64,000 nt of DNA, taken from Deltaproteobacteria bacterium. Lineage in GTDB: Bacteria; Desulfobacterota; Syntrophorhabdia; Syntrophorhabdales; Syntrophorhabdaceae. How positions within the stretch are numbered: the first letter of the stretch is position 1; each line of letters begins with the position of its first letter. The stretch lies in assembly GCA_029777945.1 (NCBI GenBank), contig JAKORG010000083.1, positions 30,183-94,182 on the forward strand, written 5' to 3'. Shown piece after piece: positions 1-8,741 of the stretch. A program made the position numbers and the translations under genes. Below the pieces are notes generated by a model. That model did no database searches and was not told the origin of the DNA. It worked only from the letters and a program-made list of their open reading frames with translations.

Positions 1-128
1 CAGATAATTCTGTTTTCTCAACCCAGGTGGCAGATGCAAAGATTATTCTTGCAGGTGTTGGTGTAATATCTGAAAAACAGTCTCCTGGCTGGTTTGCAAG
101 GCTCCTCGATTTATTGTGGCCTTTTTAA
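1..128 (+). CDS. flgH: flagellar L-ring protein FlgH, C-terminal end (partial)
   Basis: The window opens inside a reading frame whose last ~41 codons include STQVADAKI and end in PGWFARLLDLLWPF followed by TAA. This matches the conserved C-terminus of FlgH, the outer-membrane lipoprotein that forms the flagellar L-ring. Only the end is present, so signal peptide and lipobox cannot be checked. It lies 21 bases before flgI, the usual flgH-flgI order, so both rings are probably made from one operon. Confidence 0.85.
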   Translation, partial: DNSVFSTQVADAKIILAGVGVISEKQSPGWFARLLDLLWPF

Positions 129-149
129 TTTTTCTGTGAGGTATAAACT

Positions 150-1325
150 ATGCCTGAAATAAAAAGAAGCTATACAAGGTCAAATGTTAAAGAGAGGGGA
201 AGAAGTTCATTCTGTATTGGTTTAGTATCGTTTTTATCAATTCTTATATTTTTGTTAGTCTTTTTTACGATACCCTCAACATCTTTTGGAGCAAGGATAA
301 AGGAACTTGCATATATTGACGGTGTGAGGAATAACCAACTTATAGGATACGGGATTGTAATTGGGCTTAATGGAACAGGGGATAAGGCAAATACGGTTTT
401 TACAACACAGTCTCTTTCCAATATGTTAGAAAGGATGGGGGTTAAGGTTGATCCTAATGCAATAAAGGTTAAAAATGTGGCAGCTGTTATGGTAACGGCA
501 AACCTTCCGCCTTTCAGCAAGGTGGGCACAACTATTGATGTCACAGTATCCTCCCTTGGAGATGCAACAAGCCTTTTAGGTGGCGTGCTAATTATGACCC
601 CCTTAAGGGGAGCAGACGGCGAGGTATATGCAGTGGCACAGGGACCACTTGTTGTAGGTGGTTTTAGTGCAACAGGCGCTGGTGCTACCATGCAGAAGAA
701 TCATCCCACAGTAGGAAGGATACCAAATGGCGCCACCATTGAAAGGGAAATAGGTTATGAATTTGTAAAGTCCGATTCTATTATTATTTCCCTTAAAATG
801 CAGGATTTTACAACGGCAAGAAGGATTGAAGAGCATATAAACTCTTTATATAATGATATTGCCTATGCAAAGGATGCAGGCACTGTGTATGTCAAGATAC
901 CTGACCCTGTAAAAGAAAATCCTGTTAAATTTTTGTCATTAATCGAAAATATCGATGTAAAACCCGACATGGTGGCAAAGATTGTTGTGGATGAGAAAAC
1001 AGGCACTATAGTAATAGGTGAAAATGTGCGCATCTCCACAGTTGCCATATCCCAGGGTAATATTAGCGTGATGATAAAGGAAGACTATAAGGTAAGCCAG
1101 CCCTTGCCCTTTGCGCCTCAGACTGCCCAAACTGTTGTTACCCCTGATACCAGAATTAGGGCAGAGGAAGATAAGGGGAAACTATTTATCGTTGAAGGAG
1201 ATGTAACCATAAGGGAGCTTGTAGCAGCCTTAAATGCTGTGGGCGTTTCCACAAGGGAGATGATTTCCATACTTCAGGCCATTAAGGCTGCAGGGGCATT
1301 ACATGCAGAATTAGAGATTATATAA
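150..1325 (+). CDS. flgI: flagellar P-ring protein FlgI
   Basis: FlgI forms the periplasmic P-ring around the flagellar rod. The 391-residue product has a long N-terminal basic stretch, a hydrophobic signal segment at about residues 22-46 ending near SFGA, and then the family's opening sequence (RIKELAYIDGVRNNQLIGYG). The C-terminal part contains VVTPDTRIRAEE and ends in LHAELEII, as expected for the family. It is slightly longer than the usual ~365 residues because of the N-terminal extension. The ATG has a GAGG element about 9 bases upstream. It sits between flgH and a rod-binding flgJ fragment, giving the standard ring and rod assembly order. Confidence 0.95.
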   Translation: MPEIKRSYTRSNVKERGRSSFCIGLVSFLSILIFLLVFFTIPSTSFGARIKELAYIDGVRNNQLIGYGIVIGLNGTGDKANTVFTTQSLSNMLERMGVKVDPNAIKVKNVAAVMVTANLPPFSKVGTTIDVTVSSLGDATSLLGGVLIMTPLRGADGEVYAVAQGPLVVGGFSATGAGATMQKNHPTVGRIPNGATIEREIGYEFVKSDSIIISLKMQDFTTARRIEEHINSLYNDIAYAKDAGTVYVKIPDPVKENPVKFLSLIENIDVKPDMVAKIVVDEKTGTIVIGENVRISTVAISQGNISVMIKEDYKVSQPLPFAPQTAQTVVTPDTRIRAEEDKGKLFIVEGDVTIRELVAALNAVGVSTREMISILQAIKAAGALHAELEII

Positions 1326-1409
1326 ATATAATTTAGGACCTGTGGGATGTGCTTTATGGCATGGCGTTTGCAGTATCTTTTAGAAATGAAATAATGGGGA
1401 GGCAAAGAT

Positions 1410-1757
1410 ATGGGTGATGGAATAAAGTCAGGTGCAATGATAAATTTTCAGGCTCCATCGGCAAGTTTTTATACATCCCGCATTCTTAAAAGTAAACCAG
1501 GGGCAGATGGCTTGAATATCGAAAAAGTTGCCCAGGATTTTGAATCTTATTTTCTTTATCTAATGCTAAAAGAAATGGAAAAGACCACAAACAGTTCCAA
1601 TAAAAGCTATATGAAACAGACCTATATGTCCATAATGTATGAAAAGGTCGGTGATTATATGGCAAAAAAGGGGATAGGCTTAAAAGAGATGATTACTGAA
1701 CATTTGCAAAAAAATATTAAAGTTTTAAAAGAAAAGGGCGATAATAATGGTAAGTAA
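1410..1757 (+). CDS. flgJ: FlgJ-type rod-binding protein (single domain)
   Basis: This 115-residue protein corresponds only to the N-terminal rod-binding domain of FlgJ. The visible family signature is the VAQDFESYFLYLMLKEMEKT segment at about residues 40-60. The C-terminal peptidoglycan hydrolase domain of the enteric protein is absent, as in many non-enteric bacteria, so wall opening must be done by another enzyme. A GGGGAGG Shine-Dalgarno site precedes the ATG. It lies between flgI and flgM; the 84-base gap before it holds nothing recognisable. Confidence 0.85.
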   Translation: MGDGIKSGAMINFQAPSASFYTSRILKSKPGADGLNIEKVAQDFESYFLYLMLKEMEKTTNSSNKSYMKQTYMSIMYEKVGDYMAKKGIGLKEMITEHLQKNIKVLKEKGDNNGK

Positions 1758-1772
1758 AAAAGGAGGAACATT

Positions 1773-2078
1773 ATGAAGATAACCAATGCCAATCACCCAA
1801 ACGCCCTTGAGAACATAATCAAATCGCTGGAAAATAAGCCTGCCAAGGGCACAGCTGCAGAAGAGAAAAACAAACAGGGTATAACCGATAAGGTAGAGCT
1901 TTCTACAAAAAGGCAGGAAATCCAGAAATTGGTGGATAAGGTAAAGGCCATTCCCGAGGTAAGGATGGAAAAGGTGGAAAAGATAAAAGAGGCCATCAAG
2001 TCTGAAACATATAATGTTAAAGGTGAGCTTGTAGCAAAGAGCATATTAAAAAGCAACATCTTAGACGAAATTTTATAA
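1773..2078 (+). CDS. flgM: anti-sigma-28 factor FlgM
   Basis: FlgM binds and holds sigma-28 (FliA) until the hook-basal body is finished and FlgM is exported. The 101-residue product has the typical disordered, charged N-terminal half (residues 1-45) and a C-terminal helical part with DKVELSTKRQEIQKL and VRMEKVEKIKEAI, close to the family core. The ORF has an AAAGGAGG Shine-Dalgarno. A sigma-28-type promoter before fliC in this window supplies its likely target regulon. It is translated just before flgN, the usual pairing. Confidence 0.9.
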   Translation: MKITNANHPNALENIIKSLENKPAKGTAAEEKNKQGITDKVELSTKRQEIQKLVDKVKAIPEVRMEKVEKIKEAIKSETYNVKGELVAKSILKSNILDEIL

Positions 2079-2081
2079 TGA

Positions 2082-2519
2082 ATGGCTGTTATGGAGCATA
2101 TGTTTTTTGAAATAGCATCAAAAGAACTTAATATCCTAAAGGACTTTCAAAAGACATTGAAAGAGGAAAGGGATTCTATAATCGCTTTTTCCATTGAGGG
2201 CATTGTAAGAACCAACAACAAAAAGGAAGAACTTCTGAAAAAGCTCGAGTTTCTTGAGGCAGAAAAGAAAAGATTGATGGAAGATATGCCTGACAGAGAG
2301 AAGATTTTTAACGACGATAGATGGAAATTTGTTACAGATGAAATAAAGACAGTTTTGAAAGACATAAATACAGCTTTGGGAAAGAACATTAACCTAATTT
2401 CATTTTCTGTGGATTATGTGAGAAACTCCATAGAAACCATCATTAATTTCGTAAATAAGACATCATACTCAAGGAAAAGCAATCCTAAGTTGTCTATATT
2501 TCCTGCAAGAGAGATTTAA
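2082..2519 (+). CDS. flgN: FlgN-family chaperone for hook-associated proteins
   Basis: The 145-residue protein is almost wholly helical and charged, as expected for FlgN, the cytoplasmic export chaperone for FlgK and FlgL. Similarity is mostly in predicted architecture (KEELLKKLEFLEAEKKRL) and position, because FlgN is poorly conserved. It starts 3 bases after flgM and ends immediately before the ATG of flgK, an order (flgM-flgN-flgK-flgL) that strongly supports the call. Alternative in-frame ATGs lie a few codons downstream (2091, 2100). Confidence 0.8.
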   Translation: MAVMEHMFFEIASKELNILKDFQKTLKEERDSIIAFSIEGIVRTNNKKEELLKKLEFLEAEKKRLMEDMPDREKIFNDDRWKFVTDEIKTVLKDINTALGKNINLISFSVDYVRNSIETIINFVNKTSYSRKSNPKLSIFPAREI

Positions 2520-3938
2520 ATGAGTATCTCGTCTATATTAAACATTGCAAAGAATGCACTTTCTGCATCCCAGATAGGGATGCAGGTTACATCCCATAAT
2601 ATATCCAATGTAAATACAAAGGGTTATGCAAGGCAGGCACCGGTATTTGAAGAACTATCCCCCTCTTCCATAGGTGGACTTCTTTTAGGAAATGGGGTAA
2701 AGGTTGAAAGCATTGTGAGATATGCAGATAAATACATAGAAAAACAGCTAAACTTAAAGAATAACGAATTTCAGGAGCAGACCATATACAGCCAGTATTT
2801 CGAAAGGATTGAAGGTATTCTCAACGAAGACAGTAACAAATTGACAAGTTATATAACAGATTTTTTTAATGCCTAGCAGGAATTATCCACAGACCCTCAA
2901 AGCACTGCCCTAAGACAGGCAGTGCTTGCCAGTGGAAAAAATATGACCCGTTCCATAAATAATATCTACAGCGGACTAAAAAATCTCCAGATAGAGCTAA
3001 ACAATAAAGTCAAGTTTGAGATAGAAAATATAAATAGAATCACATCTTCCATTGCTGATTTAAATAAGATGATATTCGAAGGTGCATCGAGCACAAGCGA
3101 GGCAAATGATTATATTACTAAGCGAAATGAATACATAAAGGAGCTATCTGGAAAAATCGATATAAATTATTTTGAAGATGAATACGGAAGGGCTACAATC
3201 CTCACATCAAAGGGAAAGACCCTTGTGGAAGGAAGTCAGTCATGGAACCTCGATGTTGTAGATGATGAGACAACAGGGTTCTATAGAATTACATGGAAAG
3301 ATTTTTCAGGGAAAGCTACGGATATAACAGACAGTTTTCAGGGTGGGAGTGTATACGGTATTTTGACGATGCGTGATGGCGAAATAAACAATTTTATAGC
3401 CCATATGGATGAGCTTGCAAAGGCAATAATCACAGAAGTAAATAATGTGCACAGAGAGGGTTTCACGTTAAATCACGACCCATCATCCACTGACCCCGAT
3501 AATATTTCCTTTTTTAAAGAGCTGACAGGTCATTACTCAAAGGATATGGCGCTATCGGACGATGTATTAAATGATATTAAAAACATTGCCACATCGGACA
3601 AGATAGATGAAAACGGAAAACCCATTGGAAATGTTATTGCACTGAATATTGCATCCATTATTGATCAAAAAATCCTAAACAACAACTCATCGACAATCGT
3701 TGAATTTACATCTTCCATTGCTAATAGAATAGGACAGCTTTCAAAGGCTGCAAAGGATACCCTTGAATATAGCCAGGATACCATGCAGATTATGGAAAAA
3801 CAGAGAGAGGCTGTATCCGGTGTATCAATAGATGAAGAAATGGCAAATCTCATTAAATTTCAATATGCATTTCAAGCAGCCACAAGACTCTTTACAGTGG
3901 CGGATAATTTATTCCAGAGTTTACTTGAGGCAGTATAA
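2520..3938 (+). CDS. flgK: flagellar hook-associated protein 1 FlgK, interrupted by one in-frame TAG
   Basis: FlgK joins the hook to the filament. Residues 1-118 carry the conserved N-terminal D0/D1 region (NIAKNALSASQIGMQVTSHN, NVNTKGYARQ). Codon 119 (2874-2876) is TAG. The same frame then continues with QELSTDPQSTALRQAVLASG, the normal next block of FlgK, and runs to a conserved C-terminus (SGVSIDEEMANLIKFQYAF ... LFQSLLEAV). Read through, the product is 472 residues, a normal length. The residue before QEL in relatives is often Trp or another hydrophobic residue, one base from TAG. Either UAG is translated here or this is a fresh nonsense mutation; without FlgK the filament could not form. 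Confidence 0.9.
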
Positions 3939-4825
3939 TGAGGGTGACAGATAGTTTAAAATACGAGACATTCACGAGAAACCTTTCAAAGATAAAAGGG
4001 CTTGTTGATACAATACAAACCAAAATAGCATCTGGGAAAAAGGTCCTTTCTCCCTCTGATGATCCTGTAGCTTTTTCATCGGGAATTGGTCTTGAAGTAG
4101 AAAAGAAGATGAACCTTCAATACGAAAGAGCACTAAATAAATTAAAAACATTGGGGGGTTTTTACGATACGGCAATAACAGGTATACATGACCTTCTGAC
4201 AAAGGCAAAAGAGATTGCCATTACGCAGGCATCTTCTACAATGGATGCTGCAACAAGAAAATCCTCGGCAGAACAGATAAAAGGTATAATAGAACAGCTT
4301 GTTACCATTGGAAATACAAAACTTGGAAATACATATATATTCGGTGGGGAAAAGACAGATTTAGCACCCTTTACTTTAAACGATGACTTCACAGTAACAT
4401 ACACAGGCACAGTAGATGTTTCATCAGTGTTTATCGACAGGGCAACAAAAGAAGAATCGGGTATATCAGGTAGTAGGGTCTTTATATCTGATACGAACAT
4501 CTTTACTGTTTTAAAAGACCTAAAGGATGCCCTTGAAGAGAACAATGTGGAGGGTATCAAAAGTTCCTTAGATGGACTGAATGCATCTCTTGAAAAGACA
4601 GAGACAAATCTATCTTATATTGGAACTTATGCATCAAGGATAGAAGATTATATTTCATACAAGGAAACAAGAAACCTCAATATTGAGGAAGTAATCTCCA
4701 GTATGCTCGATATAGACATTACACAAGCAGTTACAGAATTTAATGTGCTTACAAATGTATATCAGGCAATGCTTTATAGTATGGCAAAAATTCAGGAAAT
4801 GAATGTTCTGAACTATCTTAAATAA
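3938..4825 (+). CDS. flgL: flagellar hook-associated protein 3 FlgL
   Basis: FlgL is the second hook-filament junction protein and belongs to the flagellin superfamily. The 295-residue product begins RVTDSLKYETFTRNLSKIKG and carries KVLSPSDDPVAFSSGIGLE, the typical N-terminal flagellin-like helix pair. Its C-terminal helix contains LDIDITQAVTEFNVLTNVYQ. The ATG overlaps the last base of flgK, so the two are translationally coupled. It is followed 18 bases later by csrA. Confidence 0.93.
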   Translation: MRVTDSLKYETFTRNLSKIKGLVDTIQTKIASGKKVLSPSDDPVAFSSGIGLEVEKKMNLQYERALNKLKTLGGFYDTAITGIHDLLTKAKEIAITQASSTMDAATRKSSAEQIKGIIEQLVTIGNTKLGNTYIFGGEKTDLAPFTLNDDFTVTYTGTVDVSSVFIDRATKEESGISGSRVFISDTNIFTVLKDLKDALEENNVEGIKSSLDGLNASLEKTETNLSYIGTYASRIEDYISYKETRNLNIEEVISSMLDIDITQAVTEFNVLTNVYQAMLYSMAKIQEMNVLNYLK

Positions 4826-4843
4826 GGTTATAAAAGGTGATGG

Positions 4844-5080
4844 ATGCTCGTTCTTTCCCGTAAAAAAAATGAAGGTATCATTATAAAAGGTAAGGATGGG
4901 GACATAAGGATTTTTCTCATTGACAGTGAAAGGGGTAGGGTAAGGCTTGGCATTGAGGCGCCAAAGGGTTATACAATAGTAAGGGAAGAATTGTTAACAG
5001 AAATTGAAGGGGCAAATAGAATGTCTGCCCTGAAAGATATGGAAAAAATAAAGAGGTTTATAGGTGAAGGAAACAGTTGA
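4844..5080 (+). CDS. csrA: carbon storage regulator CsrA, RNA-binding translational regulator
   Basis: The 78-residue protein begins LVLSRKKNEGIIIKG and contains RVRLGIEAPKGYTIVREE, the core of the CsrA fold that binds GGA motifs in mRNA leaders. Gene order flgL-csrA-fliW with flagellin downstream is the hallmark of the CsrA-FliW-flagellin feedback known from Bacillus subtilis and Campylobacter. The gene overlaps the fliW start by 17 bases. Its likely target, the fliC leader with two AGGAGG motifs, is about 2.1 kb downstream. Confidence 0.97.
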   Translation: MLVLSRKKNEGIIIKGKDGDIRIFLIDSERGRVRLGIEAPKGYTIVREELLTEIEGANRMSALKDMEKIKRFIGEGNS

Positions 5081-5462
5081 AATAAGGCTCAAGGGAAAGA
5101 TAATAGGATTTGAGGAATTTACCGAATACATCCTTGAGGCACCTTTTGGAGAAAATTCACCCTTCAGGGTGTTGAAATGTATAGGTGCACCAATCTCTTT
5201 TGTTGTAATCAATCCCTATTATGTATTGGATGATTATTCCTTTGATGTTGACGATGCCATCATTGAAGAAATAATGGATAGGTCAAAAAGCGAAGAAAGT
5301 ATAGCAGTGCTATGCATTGTAAGACCTAATGATAGAACCCTTTATGTGAATTTACGTTCACCTATTATTGTAAATACAATAAAAGGCAGATTTATCCAGG
5401 TGATCCTTCAAAATGAAGGATACGGTGTATCTGTCCCCTTTGCTGTAAAAAAACAGGAATAG
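5064..5462 (+). CDS. fliW: flagellar assembly factor FliW, CsrA antagonist
   Basis: FliW binds either free flagellin or CsrA, releasing flagellin mRNA from repression when flagellin is being exported. The 132-residue product has the family pattern GKIIGFEEFTEYILE, then SPFRVLKCIGAPISFVVINP and a C-terminal half with LYVNLRSPIIVNTIKGRFIQ. The start is GTG, inside the end of csrA. The stop is TAG (5460-5462); reading through would add only 14 mostly Lys/Glu/Gln residues before TAA, so TAG is probably the true end. Confidence 0.93.
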   Translation: MKETVEIRLKGKIIGFEEFTEYILEAPFGENSPFRVLKCIGAPISFVVINPYYVLDDYSFDVDDAIIEEIMDRSKSEESIAVLCIVRPNDRTLYVNLRSPIIVNTIKGRFIQVILQNEGYGVSVPFAVKKQE

Positions 5463-5475
5463 AAAAAGAAAAAAA

Positions 5476-7050
5476 GTGAAAAAAAGACACAAAGAGAACA
5501 AAAATAAGCATGTTTATAAAAATTTAACATCACATAAGATTCAACAACCCAACACCCCTACCCTTTCTGTATGCATGATTGTAAAGAACGAAGAAAAAAA
5601 CCTGCCAAGATTATTAGGCTCTATAAAGGGGCTTGCTGATGAGATTATTGTAGTTGATACAGGCTCAGAAGACAATACAGTAGAGATTGCAAAATCCTTT
5701 GGTGCAAAGGTCTATTTCTTTGAATGGTGTGATGATTTTTCTGCTGCCAGAAACGAATCCTTAAGGCATGCCACCTGTGATTATATACTCTGGCTTGACG
5801 GCGATGATGAGCTAAAAAAAGAAGAACACATTAAGATTAAAAATGCCCTTTCTAAAAACAGGGGATATGCCTTTTATCTCAAAATTAGAAGCATTACAGA
5901 CAAGGGAGATACAGAGTGTATACAGATGAGGATGTTTCCCAGAAGAGAAGATATAAGGTTTGAGGGTAGCGTCCATGAGCAGGTTTATCCATCAATAGAG
6001 AGGGCAAAGATTCCCATGAGCTTATGTGATGCATTAATCATCCATCATGGATATAAGGAAAGTAGCGATAGTGATAATAAATTAAAAAGGAATCTTGAAA
6101 TTCTTAAAAAGGACCTTGCCAGAGAACCTGATAACGTCTTGACCTTATTTTTTCTTGGAAGGACATTAAGGGGACTTAATCAATTGGAAGATTCAGCCTT
6201 TTACTATGACAGGATTATTGAAAAAGGGAAAGATGATAGTAGATTAAAAACCACTGATTTGTATCAGATTACCTTATTTGAAAGGGCAGGGATTTTTGCA
6301 TCAAATGGAAGGCTCAAAGAGGCAATTGATTTACTTGAAAACAATAGAAATGTAGGCAGTAAAGGTAGCAATAATATAATAGATTTTACCCTCGGTGAGC
6401 TGTATTATAAGTCAAAGGAATACGAAAAGGCATATAAGTATCTATATCGTATAAAGGATGTAAGCTTTAAAGAAGAGTTAGTGCCAATAGACTTAAAACT
6501 TATAAAAAATAATCTATATCATTATCTCGGCGTATCTTCCCTTTTTGTAAAAGACTACAATACAGCAAAAAAATATATAGGCATTTCAATAGAATATGAC
6601 CCTCAAAACCCCGAGAACTATCATTACCTTATCCTCTGTGAGGAAAAACAGGGCAACATAAAAAAGGCAATAGATATCTGTTCAGAGGCATTAGAAAGAT
6701 TCCATAACAATATATCCTTTATTAAAAAAAGGTTTCTTCTAAGACTCGAAAACGGATATCTTTACGACATAGATAAAGACTTACCTTTTTTTGAGCATGA
6801 AACCCAGGATGTTGAGATTTTATGTGGCCTTTTACTTTTAAGCTCTATGAAGCTCTCCATTGATGGTATAACAAAATACTATAGTGCCATACAAAGGGCA
6901 CTATTTTTACCTGTTATGCCCTTTCCTGAGGGGTATATGGAAGTAAAAAATAGGCTCAATGACCTTAATGAAAAAAAGGCACTGTCTCTAATGGAGAGGG
7001 TAATAGATACCTTTCTTAATCTTCAAAACCAAAACGAGATTACCCTTTAA
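5476..7050 (+). CDS. family 2 glycosyltransferase with C-terminal TPRs, probable flagellin glycosyltransferase
   Basis: Residues ~28-230 form a GT-A domain: LSVCMIVKNEEKNLPRLL at the start, EIIVVDTGSEDNT, and the DGDD metal/nucleotide-sugar motif in ILWLDGDDELKK. Residues ~210-510 are a run of TPR-like helices for protein contacts. Such enzymes are commonly encoded beside flagellin and attach glycans to it. It starts at GTG 13 bases after fliW with no clear Shine-Dalgarno, so translation may depend on coupling. It ends about 35 bases before the sigma-28 promoter of fliC. The flagellin substrate is inferred from position. Confidence 0.85.
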   Translation: MKKRHKENKNKHVYKNLTSHKIQQPNTPTLSVCMIVKNEEKNLPRLLGSIKGLADEIIVVDTGSEDNTVEIAKSFGAKVYFFEWCDDFSAARNESLRHATCDYILWLDGDDELKKEEHIKIKNALSKNRGYAFYLKIRSITDKGDTECIQMRMFPRREDIRFEGSVHEQVYPSIERAKIPMSLCDALIIHHGYKESSDSDNKLKRNLEILKKDLAREPDNVLTLFFLGRTLRGLNQLEDSAFYYDRIIEKGKDDSRLKTTDLYQITLFERAGIFASNGRLKEAIDLLENNRNVGSKGSNNIIDFTLGELYYKSKEYEKAYKYLYRIKDVSFKEELVPIDLKLIKNNLYHYLGVSSLFVKDYNTAKKYIGISIEYDPQNPENYHYLILCEEKQGNIKKAIDICSEALERFHNNISFIKKRFLLRLENGYLYDIDKDLPFFEHETQDVEILCGLLLLSSMKLSIDGITKYYSAIQRALFLPVMPFPEGYMEVKNRLNDLNEKKALSLMERVIDTFLNLQNQNEITL

Positions 7051-7084
7051 ACTAATAAAGCATTAAAAAGATGAAAAAACATAC

Positions 7085-7111
7085 TTAAGTTTTTTAATGC
7101 GTCTCCGATAA
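7085..7111 (+). promoter_or_regulatory. sigma-28 (FliA) promoter for fliC
   Basis: The sequence reads TTAAGTTT, 11 bases, then TCCGATAA. The enteric sigma-28 consensus is TAAAGTTT-N11-GCCGATAA, so spacing is exact and only two positions differ. Transcription should start around 7118, giving an ~88-base fliC leader. A possible hairpin (GCATTAAAAA at 7060-7069 with TTTTTAATGC at 7091-7100) overlaps the -35 region and might serve as the end signal of the upstream operon. Confidence 0.88.
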
Positions 7112-7120
7112 TTATATCAG

Positions 7121-7199
7121 AAGGGAAGAAAGGAGGTGAAAAAAGGCTTCCCGAAAAAATGAAAAAGGCAAGATGCCAAATAAAAATTAAACAAGGAGG
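7121..7199 (+). promoter_or_regulatory. flagellin mRNA leader with two candidate CsrA sites
   Basis: AGGAGG occurs twice: at 7131-7136 and at 7194-7199, the latter being the fliC Shine-Dalgarno. The first lies in the loop of a hairpin whose stem is GGGAAG (7123-7128) with CTTCCC (7147-7152), the preferred presentation of a GGA motif to CsrA. A two-site leader with one site over the ribosome binding site is the arrangement known for B. subtilis hag. CsrA binding is inferred, not shown. Confidence 0.7.
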
Positions 7200-7205
7200 T
7201 TTAAC

Positions 7206-8327
7206 ATGGCTTTTAGAATCGCAACAAACGTAGCATCACTTAACACTCAAAGGTGGCTCTCAGTAGCCAATGCAGGGATGGCAAAATCCCTCGAAAGACT
7301 CTCTTCAGGTTATAAAATCAACAAAGCAGCAGATGACGCAGCAGGTATCGGTATTGCCACAAAGTTGAATGTGAAGGCAGCAAGTGTTTCTAAGGCAATA
7401 GATAATGGTAATCAGGCAATAGCAATGCTTCAGACTGCAGAAAGTGGTATAGAGCAGATTGCAAACATTCTAACAAGGCTAAAAGAGCTTGCAACCCAGG
7501 CAGCCTCAGATAATAATTCAACAGACAGGGCAGCCCTTGATAATGAAAGGTCGCAGCTTGAAACAGAGATCAATAAGATCGCCCAGAATACAAAGTATGG
7601 CTCTACATCACTCCTCCAAGGGGCAAATACTATATCATCATATGGTGCCAGTCTCACACCTGCTAATGGTATCTCAGCTATTGATGTATCAAGCGCAGCA
7701 TTAACAGGTACTACTGCATTTACTTTGACAGTATCTGCGGGAGCAACAACAACCCTTTCGCTTACAAGGGGATCGACAACCCAGACAGTGACTGTATCAA
7801 GACCTTCTGGTTTAAACACTACTGTTGCAAACTTCAGCGACCTCGGTGTTAAAATAACAATCAATGCATCTATAGCAGATATTAGTGCGGCTAATGGTGT
7901 TTTTACAGTTACTGTTGGTACCTCTTCTTTTGACTATCAGTTAGGAGATGTAAACCAGAGCTATGACCAGATAGGTATAAGCATTAAGAACTTCCAGGCA
8001 AGTTCTACTGATGTTCTTAACATCTCTGGTGATATATCAACCAAAGATAATGCCAAGATATATCTCGGGATAATAGATACTGCCATCACGAACCTCAATA
8101 CAGAAAGGGGTAAAATTGGTGCTGCCCAGAACCAGATATCATATCACATAGCAAACCTCGAGGCTATGTATGAGAACACAAGGGCAGCCCAGTCCACAAT
8201 CAAGGATGCAGATTTCGCAGCAGAGATGGCGAACTTTACAAAGTTCCAGATAGTGACACAGTCTGGTGTTGCAATGCTTGCCCAGGCAAATCAGTTGCCA
8301 CAGCTAATTCTATCTCTTATGAGATAA
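7206..8327 (+). CDS. fliC: flagellin FliC, filament subunit
   Basis: The 373-residue protein has the conserved N-terminal coiled region (residues 1-140: NTQRWLSVANAGMAKSLERL, INKAADDAAGIGIATKLN) and C-terminal region (residues ~285-373: TERGKIGAAQNQI, NLEAMYENTRAAQS, ending in LPQLILSLMR). The central, Ser/Thr-rich surface domain of about 140 residues is short to medium in size and gives many possible O-glycosylation sites, in line with the glycosyltransferases on both sides. Strong AAGGAGG Shine-Dalgarno. Expression is probably set by sigma-28 and by CsrA-FliW. Confidence 0.97.
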   Translation: MAFRIATNVASLNTQRWLSVANAGMAKSLERLSSGYKINKAADDAAGIGIATKLNVKAASVSKAIDNGNQAIAMLQTAESGIEQIANILTRLKELATQAASDNNSTDRAALDNERSQLETEINKIAQNTKYGSTSLLQGANTISSYGASLTPANGISAIDVSSAALTGTTAFTLTVSAGATTTLSLTRGSTTQTVTVSRPSGLNTTVANFSDLGVKITINASIADISAANGVFTVTVGTSSFDYQLGDVNQSYDQIGISIKNFQASSTDVLNISGDISTKDNAKIYLGIIDTAITNLNTERGKIGAAQNQISYHIANLEAMYENTRAAQSTIKDADFAAEMANFTKFQIVTQSGVAMLAQANQLPQLILSLMR

Positions 8328-8337
8328 CACATCCAAT

Positions 8338-8368
8338 CCCACCCCTTTCTGACAACAGAAGGGGTGGG
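8338..8368 (+). terminator. strong GC-rich hairpin after fliC
   Basis: CCCACCCC-T-TTCTG (8338-8351) pairs with CAGAA-GGGGTGGG (8356-8368), a 13-bp stem with one bulged T and a 4-base loop. It begins 10 bases after the fliC stop. No T-tract follows, so it may be a partial terminator or a stabilising 3' end that sets fliC mRNA far above that of flaG-fliD-fliS. Confidence 0.6.
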
Positions 8369-8390
8369 TATCTAACAGGTGGTGGCTGAT

Positions 8391-8741
8391 ATGGAGATAT
8401 CAATAATAAATAACATAAAAACAAATTCAAAAGTAGTAGATAGGGTAGCACATGTTTCAACTGGAAAGACAGAGAATAAAGCCCCACAGGATTTAAAACC
8501 CGTATCCTCTACAATAAGAGAAAATGAAAAGATAGCAAAAGATATTGAAAAGATGCTCGAATTTTTTAAGCAAAATAGCTCTGTAAAGTTTCAATACGAT
8601 AAATCAATAAACAGGGTTATCATCCAGGTTTTAAATGGCAGCAATAATGAAGTGGTAAAGCAGATACCACCTGAAGACATAGTAAGGTTTTTAAAGGCTT
8701 TTAATGAACTAATCGGCATTATTATAGATAAGGAGATCTAA
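8391..8741 (+). CDS. flaG: FlaG family protein
   Basis: FlaG proteins influence filament length and are usually encoded between flagellin and fliD, as here. The protein has a variable N-terminal ~60 residues and a conserved C-terminal domain with VKFQYDKSINRVIIQVLN and VVKQIPPEDIVRFLKAF. I chose the ATG at 8391 because AGGTGG lies 8 bases upstream; a GTG at 8379 is an alternative. The stop TAA overlaps the ATG of fliD by one base. Confidence 0.88.
   Translation: MEISIINNIKTNSKVVDRVAHVSTGKTENKAPQDLKPVSSTIRENEKIAKDIEKMLEFFKQNSSVKFQYDKSINRVIIQVLNGSNNEVVKQIPPEDIVRFLKAFNELIGIIIDKEI

Noticed and set aside
5460..5505. fliW as a fifth TAG-readthrough gene
   Set aside because: Continuation past TAG adds only 14 low-complexity residues before TAA, and FliW is complete without them.
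7136..7162. Mini-ORF (GTG) in the fliC leader
   Set aside because: The GTG overlaps the AGGAGG motif, leaving no spacing for initiation; the hairpin/CsrA reading is simpler.
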